Shown: positions 9,487-18,838, counted from the first letter of the stretch. The stretch: DNA of 35,663 nt from Chloroflexota bacterium (GCA_016210585.1 JACQTX010000136.1:1-35663), one strand, 5' to 3'. Notes: a model not told the origin generated them from the letters alone. Made by a program: numbers and translations.

Positions 9487-10322
9487 TGCCTGTGGTATGG
9501 AGAAAGACATTGCTTGACGAAACAATGGTAGCCAACATCCGCTCCTGCGGCATCATACAGGGTGAGGCCAAAAGCAAAGAGCGGTGGCGGCTCCTCACGG
9601 AGCAATTAGGCTTGCGGAGTGCTGGCAAAGCTGAATACGCATTGCTGGCCAGCTGCTACCTCCCCTTTCTGGTGCCGGAAGCTATGCGGTCGCTGGGTCG
9701 TCTCCTGGGATATTTCGAAGTGGACTACTCCCTGCTGCCACAGGAATATTGCTGTGGCGCGCCGCTTTTCCAGCAAGCTCTCCGGGACAAAGATGCTGCC
9801 GAGATGGTTGAAGTGGACGGACTGGCCAGGGCATTTCTGGAGAACAACCTGCATCAGGTGAGGGAGTTGGGTGCCCGCAAGATTATCACTTTCTGTCACG
9901 GCTGTAACATGGTTCATAACCGCTTCAAAGGCCTTATACCCTTCGATGTCGTGTGGTATCCCACTTTGTTGGCACAGCTCTGGCACAGTGGGAGATTGGA
10001 ACTGCATGCTGATTACTATGCTGGCTGCTATGACTTCTACGGCAAAGTCAGTCACGGAACCCCCGATCTCGAATCTCCCCTGTCAGTGCTAAGTGGAATC
10101 GAAGGGCTTCATCTGCATCAGCTCAATCACCGGCTGTGCTGCTACCGGACACGGCAAAAAGAACAGCTCGTGGCTAGTATCGAAAGCCACACGGTGATAA
10201 CTATCTGTGCCGGCTGTACGGTCAGAATCAGAGAGGCCCTGGGAAATCAGGCTGAGTGTAAGGTGCTCATGTTGCCGGAAGTTGCCTGGTCAGCGCTCGG
10301 CACTGTACGGGGGGAGGTGTAG
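9486..10322 (+). CDS. heterodisulfide reductase subunit B-like protein with two CCG domains
   Basis: SCYLP...QEYCCGAPL...CHGC and AGCYD...RLCCYR...CAGC. TAATG overlap with upstream SDR. Confidence 0.85.
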   Translation: MPVVWRKTLLDETMVANIRSCGIIQGEAKSKERWRLLTEQLGLRSAGKAEYALLASCYLPFLVPEAMRSLGRLLGYFEVDYSLLPQEYCCGAPLFQQALRDKDAAEMVEVDGLARAFLENNLHQVRELGARKIITFCHGCNMVHNRFKGLIPFDVVWYPTLLAQLWHSGRLELHADYYAGCYDFYGKVSHGTPDLESPLSVLSGIEGLHLHQLNHRLCCYRTRQKEQLVASIESHTVITICAGCTVRIREALGNQAECKVLMLPEVAWSALGTVRGEV

Positions 10323-10339
10323 ACCACGGAAAACAGCCC

Positions 10340-10409
10340 TTGACAAAGTCACTACACGGTGCTAGAGTATCGCTATCACTCGTAAATTTGAACACCCAGT
10401 ATTTAATAA
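10340..10409 (+). promoter_or_regulatory. promoter-operator module 2 (TTGACA 10340-10345; TAGAGT 10363-10368; operator 10385-10409)
   Basis: AATTTGAACACC-C-AGTATTTAATAA; right half identical to module 1; 17-bp spacer; upstream of dctP. Confidence 0.72.
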
Positions 10410-10574
10410 CATTGGCAATAAGCGCTATGATTTTCACAGGTTGCCGAAGGGGGGTGACACGGACGGATGAAATAGGGGCGGGTCTTATGGAACAGCATCA
10501 TTGGTTCTGCTATTACCAGAGCATGGGATTCAAGCACTGCTGCACTTGATTGAAAGAAGACAAAGGAGGAAAGT

Positions 10575-11699
10575 ATGACCCGGGGAAAATCGCTAGTCAT
10601 TGTATCTCTACTTGCCACACTAATTATTGTGCTAGTTGGTTGCTCTCAGCCCGCATCATCGCCGGCGCCTGCCCCGACAGTAACTGCTACGGCAACTGTC
10701 ACCACGACTATTACTACAACTGCCACACCCACTCCGCAGACGGCAACACCTTCTCCGACACCAACGACAGCGCCTCAGTTCTCGATGCGTCTAGCTTCAA
10801 CCGTCCCAGCAACACATCCCCAGGGCAGGGAGTTCTCACGTTTCGCCGATAGGGTTAATGAGCGGGCCAAAGGGAAACTCAAGATAACCTTTATGACCTA
10901 TGCCGAGCTTCCGGCATTCAAGTCCACTGAAGCGTTAACACTGCTGAAAGACGGTAGTCTTGATCTGTCCCTAGTGGCGAACATCCTCTTGGCTGGGAGT
11001 GACCCGCTTCTTTCTGCCAGTGAGTTGCCTTACATTACGCGTTCCCTCCCTGATGCTCAAAAAGCACTGGACATTGCCAAACCCTACTATGAACCAGTAT
11101 TTGCGAAATACAATGCGGTGCCGCTCGCCTACACATGGCTACCGGGCCTGCACTTCTGGTTTACCAAGCCGGTTGAGTCTCTGGCTGACGTAAAAGGGCT
11201 AAAAGTCCGTGTCTTCAGCCCGGAAACCAGTGAACTGGTGACCGGCATGGGCGGCAGTCCAATAACGCTGGCCAGTGGGGAGGTTAGTGCCGCCTTGGAC
11301 CGGGGAACCATCGAAGGCGTCATGACCCTGGCCAGTTCTTTGGGCACTATGGGCTGGGCAGCGTCCATAAAGAGCGGGATATGGATTAACTCACCATTCA
11401 CCATATCTATGCTGATGATAGGCAAACAGCAGCTGGATAAGCTGCCTAAAGACCTTCAGGACATCGTCTGGCAGTCGGCCAAAGAGATGGAGACCGAACT
11501 CTATAAGTATCCGACTGTGTGGGAAGGCGAAGGAGTTATTGACGTATTGCAGAGGGGCATAGAGATTAATACCCTCCCGAAGGATGACCAGGCCAAGATG
11601 CTTGAATTAGCCCGTGCGGTGTGGGACAACTGGGCAAAACGAGCTGGTGGTCAAGCCAACGAGCTCCTCTCCGCCATAAGGAAAGCCCTGAATTATTAA
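10575..11699 (+). CDS. dctP: TRAP transporter substrate-binding lipoprotein (DctP family)
   Basis: Lipobox LVGC after hydrophobic signal; Thr/Pro linker; FSRFADRVNERAKGKLKITF...LKGLKVRVFSPETSELV-type DctP core; AAAGGAGG ribosome-binding site. Confidence 0.93.
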   Translation: MTRGKSLVIVSLLATLIIVLVGCSQPASSPAPAPTVTATATVTTTITTTATPTPQTATPSPTPTTAPQFSMRLASTVPATHPQGREFSRFADRVNERAKGKLKITFMTYAELPAFKSTEALTLLKDGSLDLSLVANILLAGSDPLLSASELPYITRSLPDAQKALDIAKPYYEPVFAKYNAVPLAYTWLPGLHFWFTKPVESLADVKGLKVRVFSPETSELVTGMGGSPITLASGEVSAALDRGTIEGVMTLASSLGTMGWAASIKSGIWINSPFTISMLMIGKQQLDKLPKDLQDIVWQSAKEMETELYKYPTVWEGEGVIDVLQRGIEINTLPKDDQAKMLELARAVWDNWAKRAGGQANELLSAIRKALNY

Positions 11700-11715
11700 C
11701 TTGCTTGAAAGTAAC

Positions 11716-11797
11716 GGCAGGTGGTGAGTTACTGCTGATTGGTTCTCGGTAATAGTTACCAGCGACAGCAGCCAGTTCTTTGCCAGCACCACCTGCC
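11716..11797 (+). other. dctP-dctQ intergenic stem-loop
   Basis: Perfect 11-bp inverted repeat GGCAGGTGGTG (11716-11726) / CACCACCTGCC (11787-11797), with inner CTGCTG/CAGCAG pairing possible. Confidence 0.55.
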
Positions 11798-11823
11798 CCG
11801 TTGTCGACGGTCAAGACGCAGGT

Positions 11824-12417
11824 TTGGGGCGTGGCAAAAACAGTAACCCCTCGCGCTGCGAACGTAGACGGCAGGCCGTGACTGGAAGAATGAAAAAAAG
11901 AAGCGGGATGGTGCGGATGGACCATGCGATTAGGCGTATGGAAGACTGGAGTGGGCGAGCTTCTGCCTTCCTTATTTTTGTCATCATGATTCTGGTGACG
12001 GTAGACGTATTATCGAGAGGCATCTGGCGAAAGTCGTTGGTCTTCGCCGATGAGTACGCCGGATATCTCTTTGTAGGCGTCGTCTTTCTCGGTCTCGCTC
12101 ACACGTCTCGGTCCGGGGCTCACATTGGCGTAGACCTTATCGTGGGCCGCCTGCAAGGGGTCCGGAAGGCTGTCATCGAGCTACTTGCTAATATGCTCGT
12201 CCTTACGTATGTTACTTTGTTGGTGTGGTTTTCAATACGTTTTCTCCTGAACACCATCGCAGTGGGCATGCGCTCGTCAACCGTAATGCACACCCCTATG
12301 TTCATTCCGCAACTACTGGTACCAGTTGGCCTGTGCATTTTTGGGCTACATCTTCTGGCGAGCTTGATAAGAAACATTAGTGCATTACTGGCTTGGGGAA
12401 AGGAGTCAAGAGCTTGA
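11824..12417 (+). CDS. dctQ: TRAP transporter small permease (DctQ); start possibly 11890 or 11911
   Basis: Four hydrophobic segments, VDVLSRGIWRKSLVFADEYAGYLFVGVVFLGLAHTSRSGAHIGVDLI typical of DctQ. Confidence 0.9.
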   Translation: MGRGKNSNPSRCERRRQAVTGRMKKRSGMVRMDHAIRRMEDWSGRASAFLIFVIMILVTVDVLSRGIWRKSLVFADEYAGYLFVGVVFLGLAHTSRSGAHIGVDLIVGRLQGVRKAVIELLANMLVLTYVTLLVWFSIRFLLNTIAVGMRSSTVMHTPMFIPQLLVPVGLCIFGLHLLASLIRNISALLAWGKESRA

Positions 12418-13694
12418 TCCCGGGTGCCATTCTGCTTTTGGTACTTCTGTTCTCCGGTGTCTGGATCGGCGCCAGCCTGGGACTGGGAGGAATTGTCCAG
12501 TTGTTTTCGATAGGCGGCCTCGTGCAAATGCGTGCAGTAGGCAACCTGCTTTACAACTCCACAGACAACTTCCTTTTAGTAGCAGTCCCACTATTTATAT
12601 TCATGGGCGAGGCGTTTCAGAGAAGCGGACTTTCTATCCGATTCTATGAAAGTGCCGCCAAGCTGTTCGGGCGTTTCCCTGGGGGTCTTCTGCAAACAAA
12701 CATCATTGGTTGTGCCATTTTCTCGGCTGTAGCCGGGTCAAGTGCTGCCGTCGCGGCCACTATGTCTACCGTAGCTATACCGACCATGGAGAGGCAGGGC
12801 TACGATAAGGAGCTTACCTACGGGTCACTAGCGGCTGGCGGCACATTGGGTATTCTTATTCCACCAAGTCTTGCCTTGATTATTTATGGTGCTATGGTGT
12901 TACAGCCGGTGCCAGAGCTTTTTATGGCAGGGGTTATGCCTGGATTGATGCTGGCCGGTATTTTCTCACTCTACCTTGCCATCCGCGTGTTGCTTAAGCC
13001 AGGGCTGGCACCGCTTCCCCCCATGATTACATGGCGAGAAAGGGTGTCCTCTCTGCCTGGACTCATTCCAGTAATTCTGCTGGTATTCATATTGCTTGGT
13101 GGCATATACACAGGTATTGCTACCCCCACAGAGGTTGCCGCTCTGGGGTCGCTAGCCTGTATCGTGCTGGCAATTGCCTACCGTTGTTTTAGCTGGGCGG
13201 CTCTACGTGATTCCCTATTGGCTGCTACCAGGACAACATGTATGGTGATGTTTATTGTCCTGGGTGCGCTGACAGTAACCTTCGCCGTATCTCTTTCTGG
13301 AGTGGAAAGACAGATATTCGCCGCTGTGGGCGCTTACCATGGCCCGTCACTGGTTGTGCTTATTCTCATTCTACTTATGTATGGTATCCTGGGTATGTTT
13401 CTGGATGGGCTGTCAATGATGCTATTGAGCCTTCCGGTGGTCTACCCTGTTATTATTGCCCTCGGCTATGACCCCATCTGGTTCGCTGTAATCCTGGTAA
13501 TCTGGATTGAGATTGGGCTGCTCACGCCACCAGTTGGCATCAATCTTTTCATTGTGAGAGGCATCGCACGCGGTGCTACTCTGGGTGAGGTGATTCGCGG
13601 GGCGACTCCCTTTGTCTTTCTCATGATACTTGGCACCGTACTGTTGATAGCGTTTCCAAGTATTGCTCTCTGGCTGCCGGGGCAGATGAAATGA
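12414..13694 (+). CDS. dctM: TRAP transporter large permease (DctM)
   Basis: VPLFIFMGEAFQRSGLSIRFYESAAKLFGRFPGGLLQTNIIGCAIFSAVAGSSAAVAATMSTVAIPTM. Listed ORF begins at TTG 12393; TTG 12414 (AAAGGAG 8 bp upstream, TTGA overlap with dctQ stop) is likelier. Confidence 0.95.
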   Translation: MIPGAILLLVLLFSGVWIGASLGLGGIVQLFSIGGLVQMRAVGNLLYNSTDNFLLVAVPLFIFMGEAFQRSGLSIRFYESAAKLFGRFPGGLLQTNIIGCAIFSAVAGSSAAVAATMSTVAIPTMERQGYDKELTYGSLAAGGTLGILIPPSLALIIYGAMVLQPVPELFMAGVMPGLMLAGIFSLYLAIRVLLKPGLAPLPPMITWRERVSSLPGLIPVILLVFILLGGIYTGIATPTEVAALGSLACIVLAIAYRCFSWAALRDSLLAATRTTCMVMFIVLGALTVTFAVSLSGVERQIFAAVGAYHGPSLVVLILILLMYGILGMFLDGLSMMLLSLPVVYPVIIALGYDPIWFAVILVIWIEIGLLTPPVGINLFIVRGIARGATLGEVIRGATPFVFLMILGTVLLIAFPSIALWLPGQMK

Positions 13695-13698
13695 GCGT

Positions 13699-13759
13699 TT
13701 GACATAGCAGCATGGAAATGCTAAGCTAAGAGCAAAATTAGATACTCGGTATTCAACAA
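13699..13759 (+). promoter_or_regulatory. promoter-operator module 3 (TTGACA 13699-13704; weak -10 TAAGCT 13722-13727; operator 13735-13759)
   Basis: AAATTAGATACT-C-GGTATTCAACAA, same spacing as modules 1 and 2; upstream of the 14-gene unit. Confidence 0.68.
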
Positions 13760-13819
13760 TCCAGTTTGACTCGCAACTTCTGTAAGATTATCGTTCCATC
13801 TTGCTTTCCTGAAGATTTG

Positions 13820-16033
13820 ATGACTTTAGACAGCGATACGAAAATTGTCCGAACAGGGGCCTGCTACGATTGCGGTGGCCGGTGCGTCCACAAGCTCTAT
13901 GTGCAGAACGGGAGAGTCGTGCGGATGGAGACGGACGACGGCGAAGAGCCTCAGCTAAGGTCCTGCGCCCGGGGACGGGCTTATCGCCAAATCGTCTATC
14001 ATCCTGACCGCCTCAGGTACCCTATGAAACGGGCCGGGTCCCGCGGGGAAGGGAAGTTTGAACGCATTTCCTGGGACGAGGCGCTGGATACCATCGCCAC
14101 CGAGTTTAAGCGAGTCAAAGAGAAATATGGCAATGCCGCCATTCTCGGTAGTGATTGGTCGGGACCAGCCGGTATTTTCCATGGCCAGAGACACTTGACC
14201 CGTATTCTCAACTTGTTCGGCGGCGGTACCATGACCTCAGGCGGCGCCTCTGGGGAGAATTCCACCTTTGCCGCGAGAGCAGTCTACGGCACGATGACCA
14301 ACGGTAACACGCGTGATGACCACATGAACTCCAAGTTAATGATACTGTGGGGCTGGAACCCGGCCAACAGCATATGGAGCACAGGCACCACCCTTCATCT
14401 CGTCCGAGCCAGGGAGACGGGTGCCAGAGTGATTTATATTGACCCCCGGTTTACTGATAGTGCCGCTACCCTCGCTGACCAGTGGATACCCATCAGACCC
14501 GGGACAGATGCCGCCCTCTTACTGGCTATGGCTAATGTGATAATAACCGAGAACCTCCAAGAGCAGAGCTTTCTCAATAAATACACGGTGGGCTTTGACA
14601 TATTCAGGAATTATGTGACCGGCACCGGAGATGGTGTGCCCAAGACATCACACTGGGCAGAGAACGTTACTGGCATCCCGGCGACGATCATCGAGCAATT
14701 GGCTAGGGAATATGCCACGCTGAAACCAGCGGCACTAATTCCCGGATACGCACCGGGACGGACGGCATATGGCACCGAGTTCCATCGGCTCACCGCAACG
14801 CTAGCGGCAATGACCGGGAATATCGGCATCCACGGTGGTGGTGCCGCCGGTTTCGAGCGCGGGCCGGTAGGCATAATGATTGGACCGGTAATCCCGCAGG
14901 GTAGGAATCCTCTTGAGGAAGGCACACCTTCACTGCGGGGCAGTCTTGATACCGACCTGCGCCGCCGCTTCCGTCCGCACCACTGCGAGGTATGGGATCT
15001 TATTTTGCGAGGCAAAGCAGGCGGCTATCCAACTGATATCAAGCTCCTATATGTGGTTGGCTCCGACGTCCTCAATCAGTTTCCAAACGTGAACAAGGGC
15101 GTCCAGGCCTTGCAAAAGCTGGAATTCATCGTCATGCATGAGCAGTTCATAACGCCTACAGCCAAGTTTGCGGATATCCTGTTGCCGGCGAATACTAACT
15201 GGGAAAGGAATGACATTGCCCGGCCGTGGCTCTCCGGGCCTTACTATATCTTCATGAACCAGGCAATCGATTCCATGTATGAGACCAAGTCCGACTTTGA
15301 GATTTTTTGCGCGTTGGGGAAACGGCTAGGTATCACTTACAGCGATAAGACAGAAGAGGAATGGCTGGAAAAGCTGGTGCGGACCTCGGCTGATTTGGCG
15401 GAGGACATCCCCGACTACGAGAAGTTCAAGAAGGATGGCGTTCAGAAACTCAAACTGACAGGGCCACAAATCAGCTTCGAAAAGGAAATCAATGACCCGG
15501 GGCATAACCCATTCCCCACCCCCTCGGGCAAGATAGAAATATACTCCGACCGGCTGGCAAAGTTGAATAATCCCAGCATGCCTGCTGTCCCCAAGTATAT
15601 TGAGACGTGGGAGAGCGTAAATGACCCGATGGCCGAGAAGTATCCCCTGCAGCTGGTTACCACACATCACAAGACCCGGGCCCATTCCTGCTTCGATAAC
15701 GTTAGCTGGCTCAAAGAACTTGAGCCGCAGGTAGTCTGGATTAACCGCATCGACTCTGAATCCAGAGGCATCCGTGATGGCCAGCAGGTGCTGGTGTTTA
15801 ATGAGCGGGGTAAGACCGTGACCAGGGCTAAGGTGACCGAGAGAATAATGCCCGGCGTGGTCTCTATGGGTGAAGGCGCCTGGTACACTCCGGATAAGAA
15901 CGGCATAGACTGGGGTGGCAATCCCAATGTCCTGACAAGAGACTCGTATTGTGCTGGTGGTGGTTGGCCCACCAATACTTGCCTGGTTGAGGTGCTGCCC
16001 TTGCAGGAGGAACTCGCTGGAGGTAACGTGTAA
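13820..16033 (+). CDS. molybdopterin-dependent oxidoreductase (DMSO-reductase family, with N-terminal 4Fe-4S motif)
   Basis: ACYDCGGRC...SCARGRAYRQIVYHPDRLRYPMKR; FERISWDEALDTIA; LILWGWNPANS; VVTTHHKTRAHSCFDN. Listed ORF starts at TTG 13766; ATG 13820 is likelier and leaves the operator in the leader. Confidence 0.9.
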   Translation: MTLDSDTKIVRTGACYDCGGRCVHKLYVQNGRVVRMETDDGEEPQLRSCARGRAYRQIVYHPDRLRYPMKRAGSRGEGKFERISWDEALDTIATEFKRVKEKYGNAAILGSDWSGPAGIFHGQRHLTRILNLFGGGTMTSGGASGENSTFAARAVYGTMTNGNTRDDHMNSKLMILWGWNPANSIWSTGTTLHLVRARETGARVIYIDPRFTDSAATLADQWIPIRPGTDAALLLAMANVIITENLQEQSFLNKYTVGFDIFRNYVTGTGDGVPKTSHWAENVTGIPATIIEQLAREYATLKPAALIPGYAPGRTAYGTEFHRLTATLAAMTGNIGIHGGGAAGFERGPVGIMIGPVIPQGRNPLEEGTPSLRGSLDTDLRRRFRPHHCEVWDLILRGKAGGYPTDIKLLYVVGSDVLNQFPNVNKGVQALQKLEFIVMHEQFITPTAKFADILLPANTNWERNDIARPWLSGPYYIFMNQAIDSMYETKSDFEIFCALGKRLGITYSDKTEEEWLEKLVRTSADLAEDIPDYEKFKKDGVQKLKLTGPQISFEKEINDPGHNPFPTPSGKIEIYSDRLAKLNNPSMPAVPKYIETWESVNDPMAEKYPLQLVTTHHKTRAHSCFDNVSWLKELEPQVVWINRIDSESRGIRDGQQVLVFNERGKTVTRAKVTERIMPGVVSMGEGAWYTPDKNGIDWGGNPNVLTRDSYCAGGGWPTNTCLVEVLPLQEELAGGNV

Positions 16034-16479
16034 TGGGAGTAGAGCGATTGGACCATATCCATATCTATGTGAAAGACCTGCCGGGTGCGATGAAGCTGTT
16101 TTCGGCCATACTGGGCACCAAGTTCAGCAAGGTAATTAACAATCCGGAGCCGCTCGCCTTTGACGGCACTTTAGACCCACTGGGCGTAGAGCTTATTGCA
16201 GCGACTTCGCCTACAAGTCATATAGCGAAGTCAATAGAAAAGCGCGGTGAGGGGCTGTCCGCCATCTCGCTGAAAGTCACCGACATTGAAGAGACCACCC
16301 GGAAGCTGGAAGGACTTGGACTGCGTGTGGTTGGCCGGCTAGAAAAGGGTGGCCTGAAAGAGGTGCATTTCCATCCCAAGGATGCCTATGGTGTCCAGAT
16401 AGAGCTTTGCCAGTATGATGATGTGCACGGGGCTATCGTTGTCGCTGAAAGCGGCGCCGACAGACTCACGACTGAGTGA
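16033..16479 (+). CDS. VOC/glyoxalase-superfamily protein, paralog of 7128..7559
   Basis: RLDHIHIYVKDLPGAMKLFSAILGTKF...VHFHPKDAYGVQIELCQYDDVHGAIVVAES, extensively alignable with the first VOC protein. Confidence 0.87.
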   Translation: MGVERLDHIHIYVKDLPGAMKLFSAILGTKFSKVINNPEPLAFDGTLDPLGVELIAATSPTSHIAKSIEKRGEGLSAISLKVTDIEETTRKLEGLGLRVVGRLEKGGLKEVHFHPKDAYGVQIELCQYDDVHGAIVVAESGADRLTTE

Positions 16480-16493
16480 TTCGGGGGGTTAGC

Positions 16494-17969
16494 ATGCGGA
16501 GTTCAAGCGAATACATCGAAAATCTAAGGAGGATGAGGCCCAATCTCTACATTGGCGGCGAAAAGGTTGGGCGGGATGACCCAAGAATAAAACCGGGTAT
16601 CAATGCTGTTTCGCTAAGTTTCGACCTGGCGCAAAAGCCAGAGTGGGATGGACTGCTTACAGCAATATCCTCTCTAACGGGCAAAAAAGTAAACCGCTTT
16701 ACCCATCTACCTCAGCATCCTTTCGACCTGATGCAAAAACAGAAAATGATACGTCTGCTCTGTCACAGGACTGGTGGTTGTATCCAGAGATGCATGGGAA
16801 TGGATGCTATTATCGGCCTATCCATAGTCACCAAAGAGATTGACGAAAAATACGCTACGAGTTACCATTCTCGCTTCATGGAATACCTAAAGTGGTATCA
16901 AGAAAATGACCTGGCCGGGACATGTGCCCAGACCGATATGAAAGGCGACCGAATGAAGCGGCCCGCCGAACAGGTTGACCCTGACGCCTATGTCCATGTG
17001 GTTGAAGTTAGAGATGACGGCATCGTGGTAAAGGGTGCCAAGCACTGTATTACCATGGCCGCCTATGCCGAGGAATTGCTCGTCATTCCCACTCGTGCCC
17101 TGACCGAAGCAGACAAAGACTACGCTGTTGCTTTCGCTCTTCCGGCGGACTGGGAAGGCGTTCATCTCATTACCCACCCGGTGTCAGTGCGGCCGCGGCG
17201 GAAACTGGAGTGCCCTTATGCCAGCTACGGCGTTTCCGACTCCATGATAGTTTTCGATAATGTTTTTGTTCCCAAAGAGCGCGTCTTCATGTGCCGGGAG
17301 TGGGAATTTGCGCGGAGGCTCGCTTTGCTCTTTGCCGATTCACATCGGCATAGCTACTCCGGCTGTAAGCCGGCCGTGTCCGATGTTCTTGGCGGTGCCG
17401 CGGCCCTCGTTGCTGAAGCCAATAACATTGCCAAGGTTTCTCACGTTAGAGAGAAGCTCTCCGAGTTTGCCAGCGCTGCCGAGCTAGCCTATGCCGCGGG
17501 AGTAGCTTCCGCCATCTACGGTGAGAAGACCTCCTCGGGCACTTTCTTTCCGAATACCATTTACGCTAATGTTGGGCGGCGGCTTACTGGTGAGAACATT
17601 TTCCATGAATTCAATCTGCTCGTCGAAGTAGCCGGCGGGATAGCGGTGACCCTGCCTTACGAGGATGATTTCAATGTTGAACCGACAAAGGCCTGGCTGG
17701 AAAAATACATCATAAGAAACCCGAGTTTGTCGGCGGAGGACTCGCACCGCATCTGGAGACTAGTAGAGAATCTGACGGCCTCATCCATGGCGTGCTGGTA
17801 TGAGATTGCGGGTGTGCATGGTGGCGGCTCACCGGTTATGGAAACCATTGCACTGAACCAGGAGTATGATTACGCAGCCCGTCAGAGAATAGCACGCTAC
17901 CTGGCTGGTATTGACAAGGAACTGGACCAGTCCGGGCAACTGAAGGAAGAACCAAACTCGCTTTTCTGA
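16494..17969 (+). CDS. 4-hydroxybutyryl-CoA dehydratase-like (HpaB/AbfD superfamily)
   Basis: Retains the 4Fe-4S ligand pattern: GGCIQRCMGMDA (CxxxC) and SHRHSYSGCK (Hx6C), plus TDMKGDR. ATG 16494 preferred over GTG 16476. Confidence 0.86.
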   Translation: MRSSSEYIENLRRMRPNLYIGGEKVGRDDPRIKPGINAVSLSFDLAQKPEWDGLLTAISSLTGKKVNRFTHLPQHPFDLMQKQKMIRLLCHRTGGCIQRCMGMDAIIGLSIVTKEIDEKYATSYHSRFMEYLKWYQENDLAGTCAQTDMKGDRMKRPAEQVDPDAYVHVVEVRDDGIVVKGAKHCITMAAYAEELLVIPTRALTEADKDYAVAFALPADWEGVHLITHPVSVRPRRKLECPYASYGVSDSMIVFDNVFVPKERVFMCREWEFARRLALLFADSHRHSYSGCKPAVSDVLGGAAALVAEANNIAKVSHVREKLSEFASAAELAYAAGVASAIYGEKTSSGTFFPNTIYANVGRRLTGENIFHEFNLLVEVAGGIAVTLPYEDDFNVEPTKAWLEKYIIRNPSLSAEDSHRIWRLVENLTASSMACWYEIAGVHGGGSPVMETIALNQEYDYAARQRIARYLAGIDKELDQSGQLKEEPNSLF

Positions 17970-17986
17970 ATTGTGGAGTCGAGAAT

Positions 17987-18838
17987 ATGGAAATCAAGAA
18001 AGTCGGGGTTGTCGGCTGCGGCCTTATGGGACAGGGCATTACCGAGGTAGCGGCCCGTTCTGGCTATGATGTTGTGGTCTGTGAGGTGAAACGGGAGCTT
18101 CTGGACAAAGGACTGGAAGCTGTCAAAGGCTCTCTCAGCCAGGCAGAAGCCAGAAATAAAATCACTCCAGAGGAAGCAAGAGCTACTTTAAGCAGAATTA
18201 GCGGCGCCACCTCGCCTGATGCTTTCGGAGAGTGCGACATAGTTGTGGAAGCAGTGGTGGAGAACCTGGGCGTCAAAAAGGATGTGTTCCAGTCTCTCGA
18301 TAAGTGCTGCCCGCCACATGCCATACTGGCCAGTAACACTTCAGCCATCTCCATCATAGACATGGCCAGGGTTACCCGGCGGCCGGACAAAGTCATCGGG
18401 CTGCACTTTATGAATCCGGTGCCGGTGATGAAGCTGTGCGAGATGGTCGTCAGTATCATAACCAGTCAGGAGACGGCGAGAGACGCGAGGCACTTTGTCG
18501 AGTCGCTAGGCAAAATGGTGGTGACGGCCAAGGACACGCCTGGATTCATCATCAACCGGCTGCTTGTCCCTTACATCTTCGATGCCATCCGCATGTTGGA
18601 GTCAGGCCTGGCCAGCAAAGAAGATATTGATAAGAGCATGCAGTTCGGCCTGAACCACCCGATGGGACCGCTCACCCTGGTGGACCTGACCGGCCTTGAT
18701 ACCGCCCGCAATATCGGCGAGGCGATGTATAGAGAGACCAGAGACGCAAGGTATTACCCACCAGTCCTGTTGCAGAAAATGGTCGCCGCCGGTTGGCTGG
18801 GACGGAAGACGGGCAAAGGCTTTTATGATTACCGCTAG
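17987..18838 (+). CDS. 3-hydroxyacyl-CoA (3-hydroxybutyryl-CoA) dehydrogenase
   Basis: KVGVVGCGLMGQGITEVAARSGYDVVVCEV; GLHFMNPVPVMKLCEMV; DTPGFIINRLLVPY; GLNHPMGPLTLVDLTGLD. Confidence 0.96.
   Translation: MEIKKVGVVGCGLMGQGITEVAARSGYDVVVCEVKRELLDKGLEAVKGSLSQAEARNKITPEEARATLSRISGATSPDAFGECDIVVEAVVENLGVKKDVFQSLDKCCPPHAILASNTSAISIIDMARVTRRPDKVIGLHFMNPVPVMKLCEMVVSIITSQETARDARHFVESLGKMVVTAKDTPGFIINRLLVPYIFDAIRMLESGLASKEDIDKSMQFGLNHPMGPLTLVDLTGLDTARNIGEAMYRETRDARYYPPVLLQKMVAAGWLGRKTGKGFYDYR

Noticed and set aside
10340-10549. 69-aa ORF between hdrB-like gene and dctP
   Set aside because: Spans the predicted promoter and operator (its start overlaps the TTGACA), so more likely non-coding leader.
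10550-10852. 100-aa ORF overlapping the dctP start
   Set aside because: Out-of-frame with the clearly better dctP coding frame; Thr/Asn/His-rich artefact of the linker.
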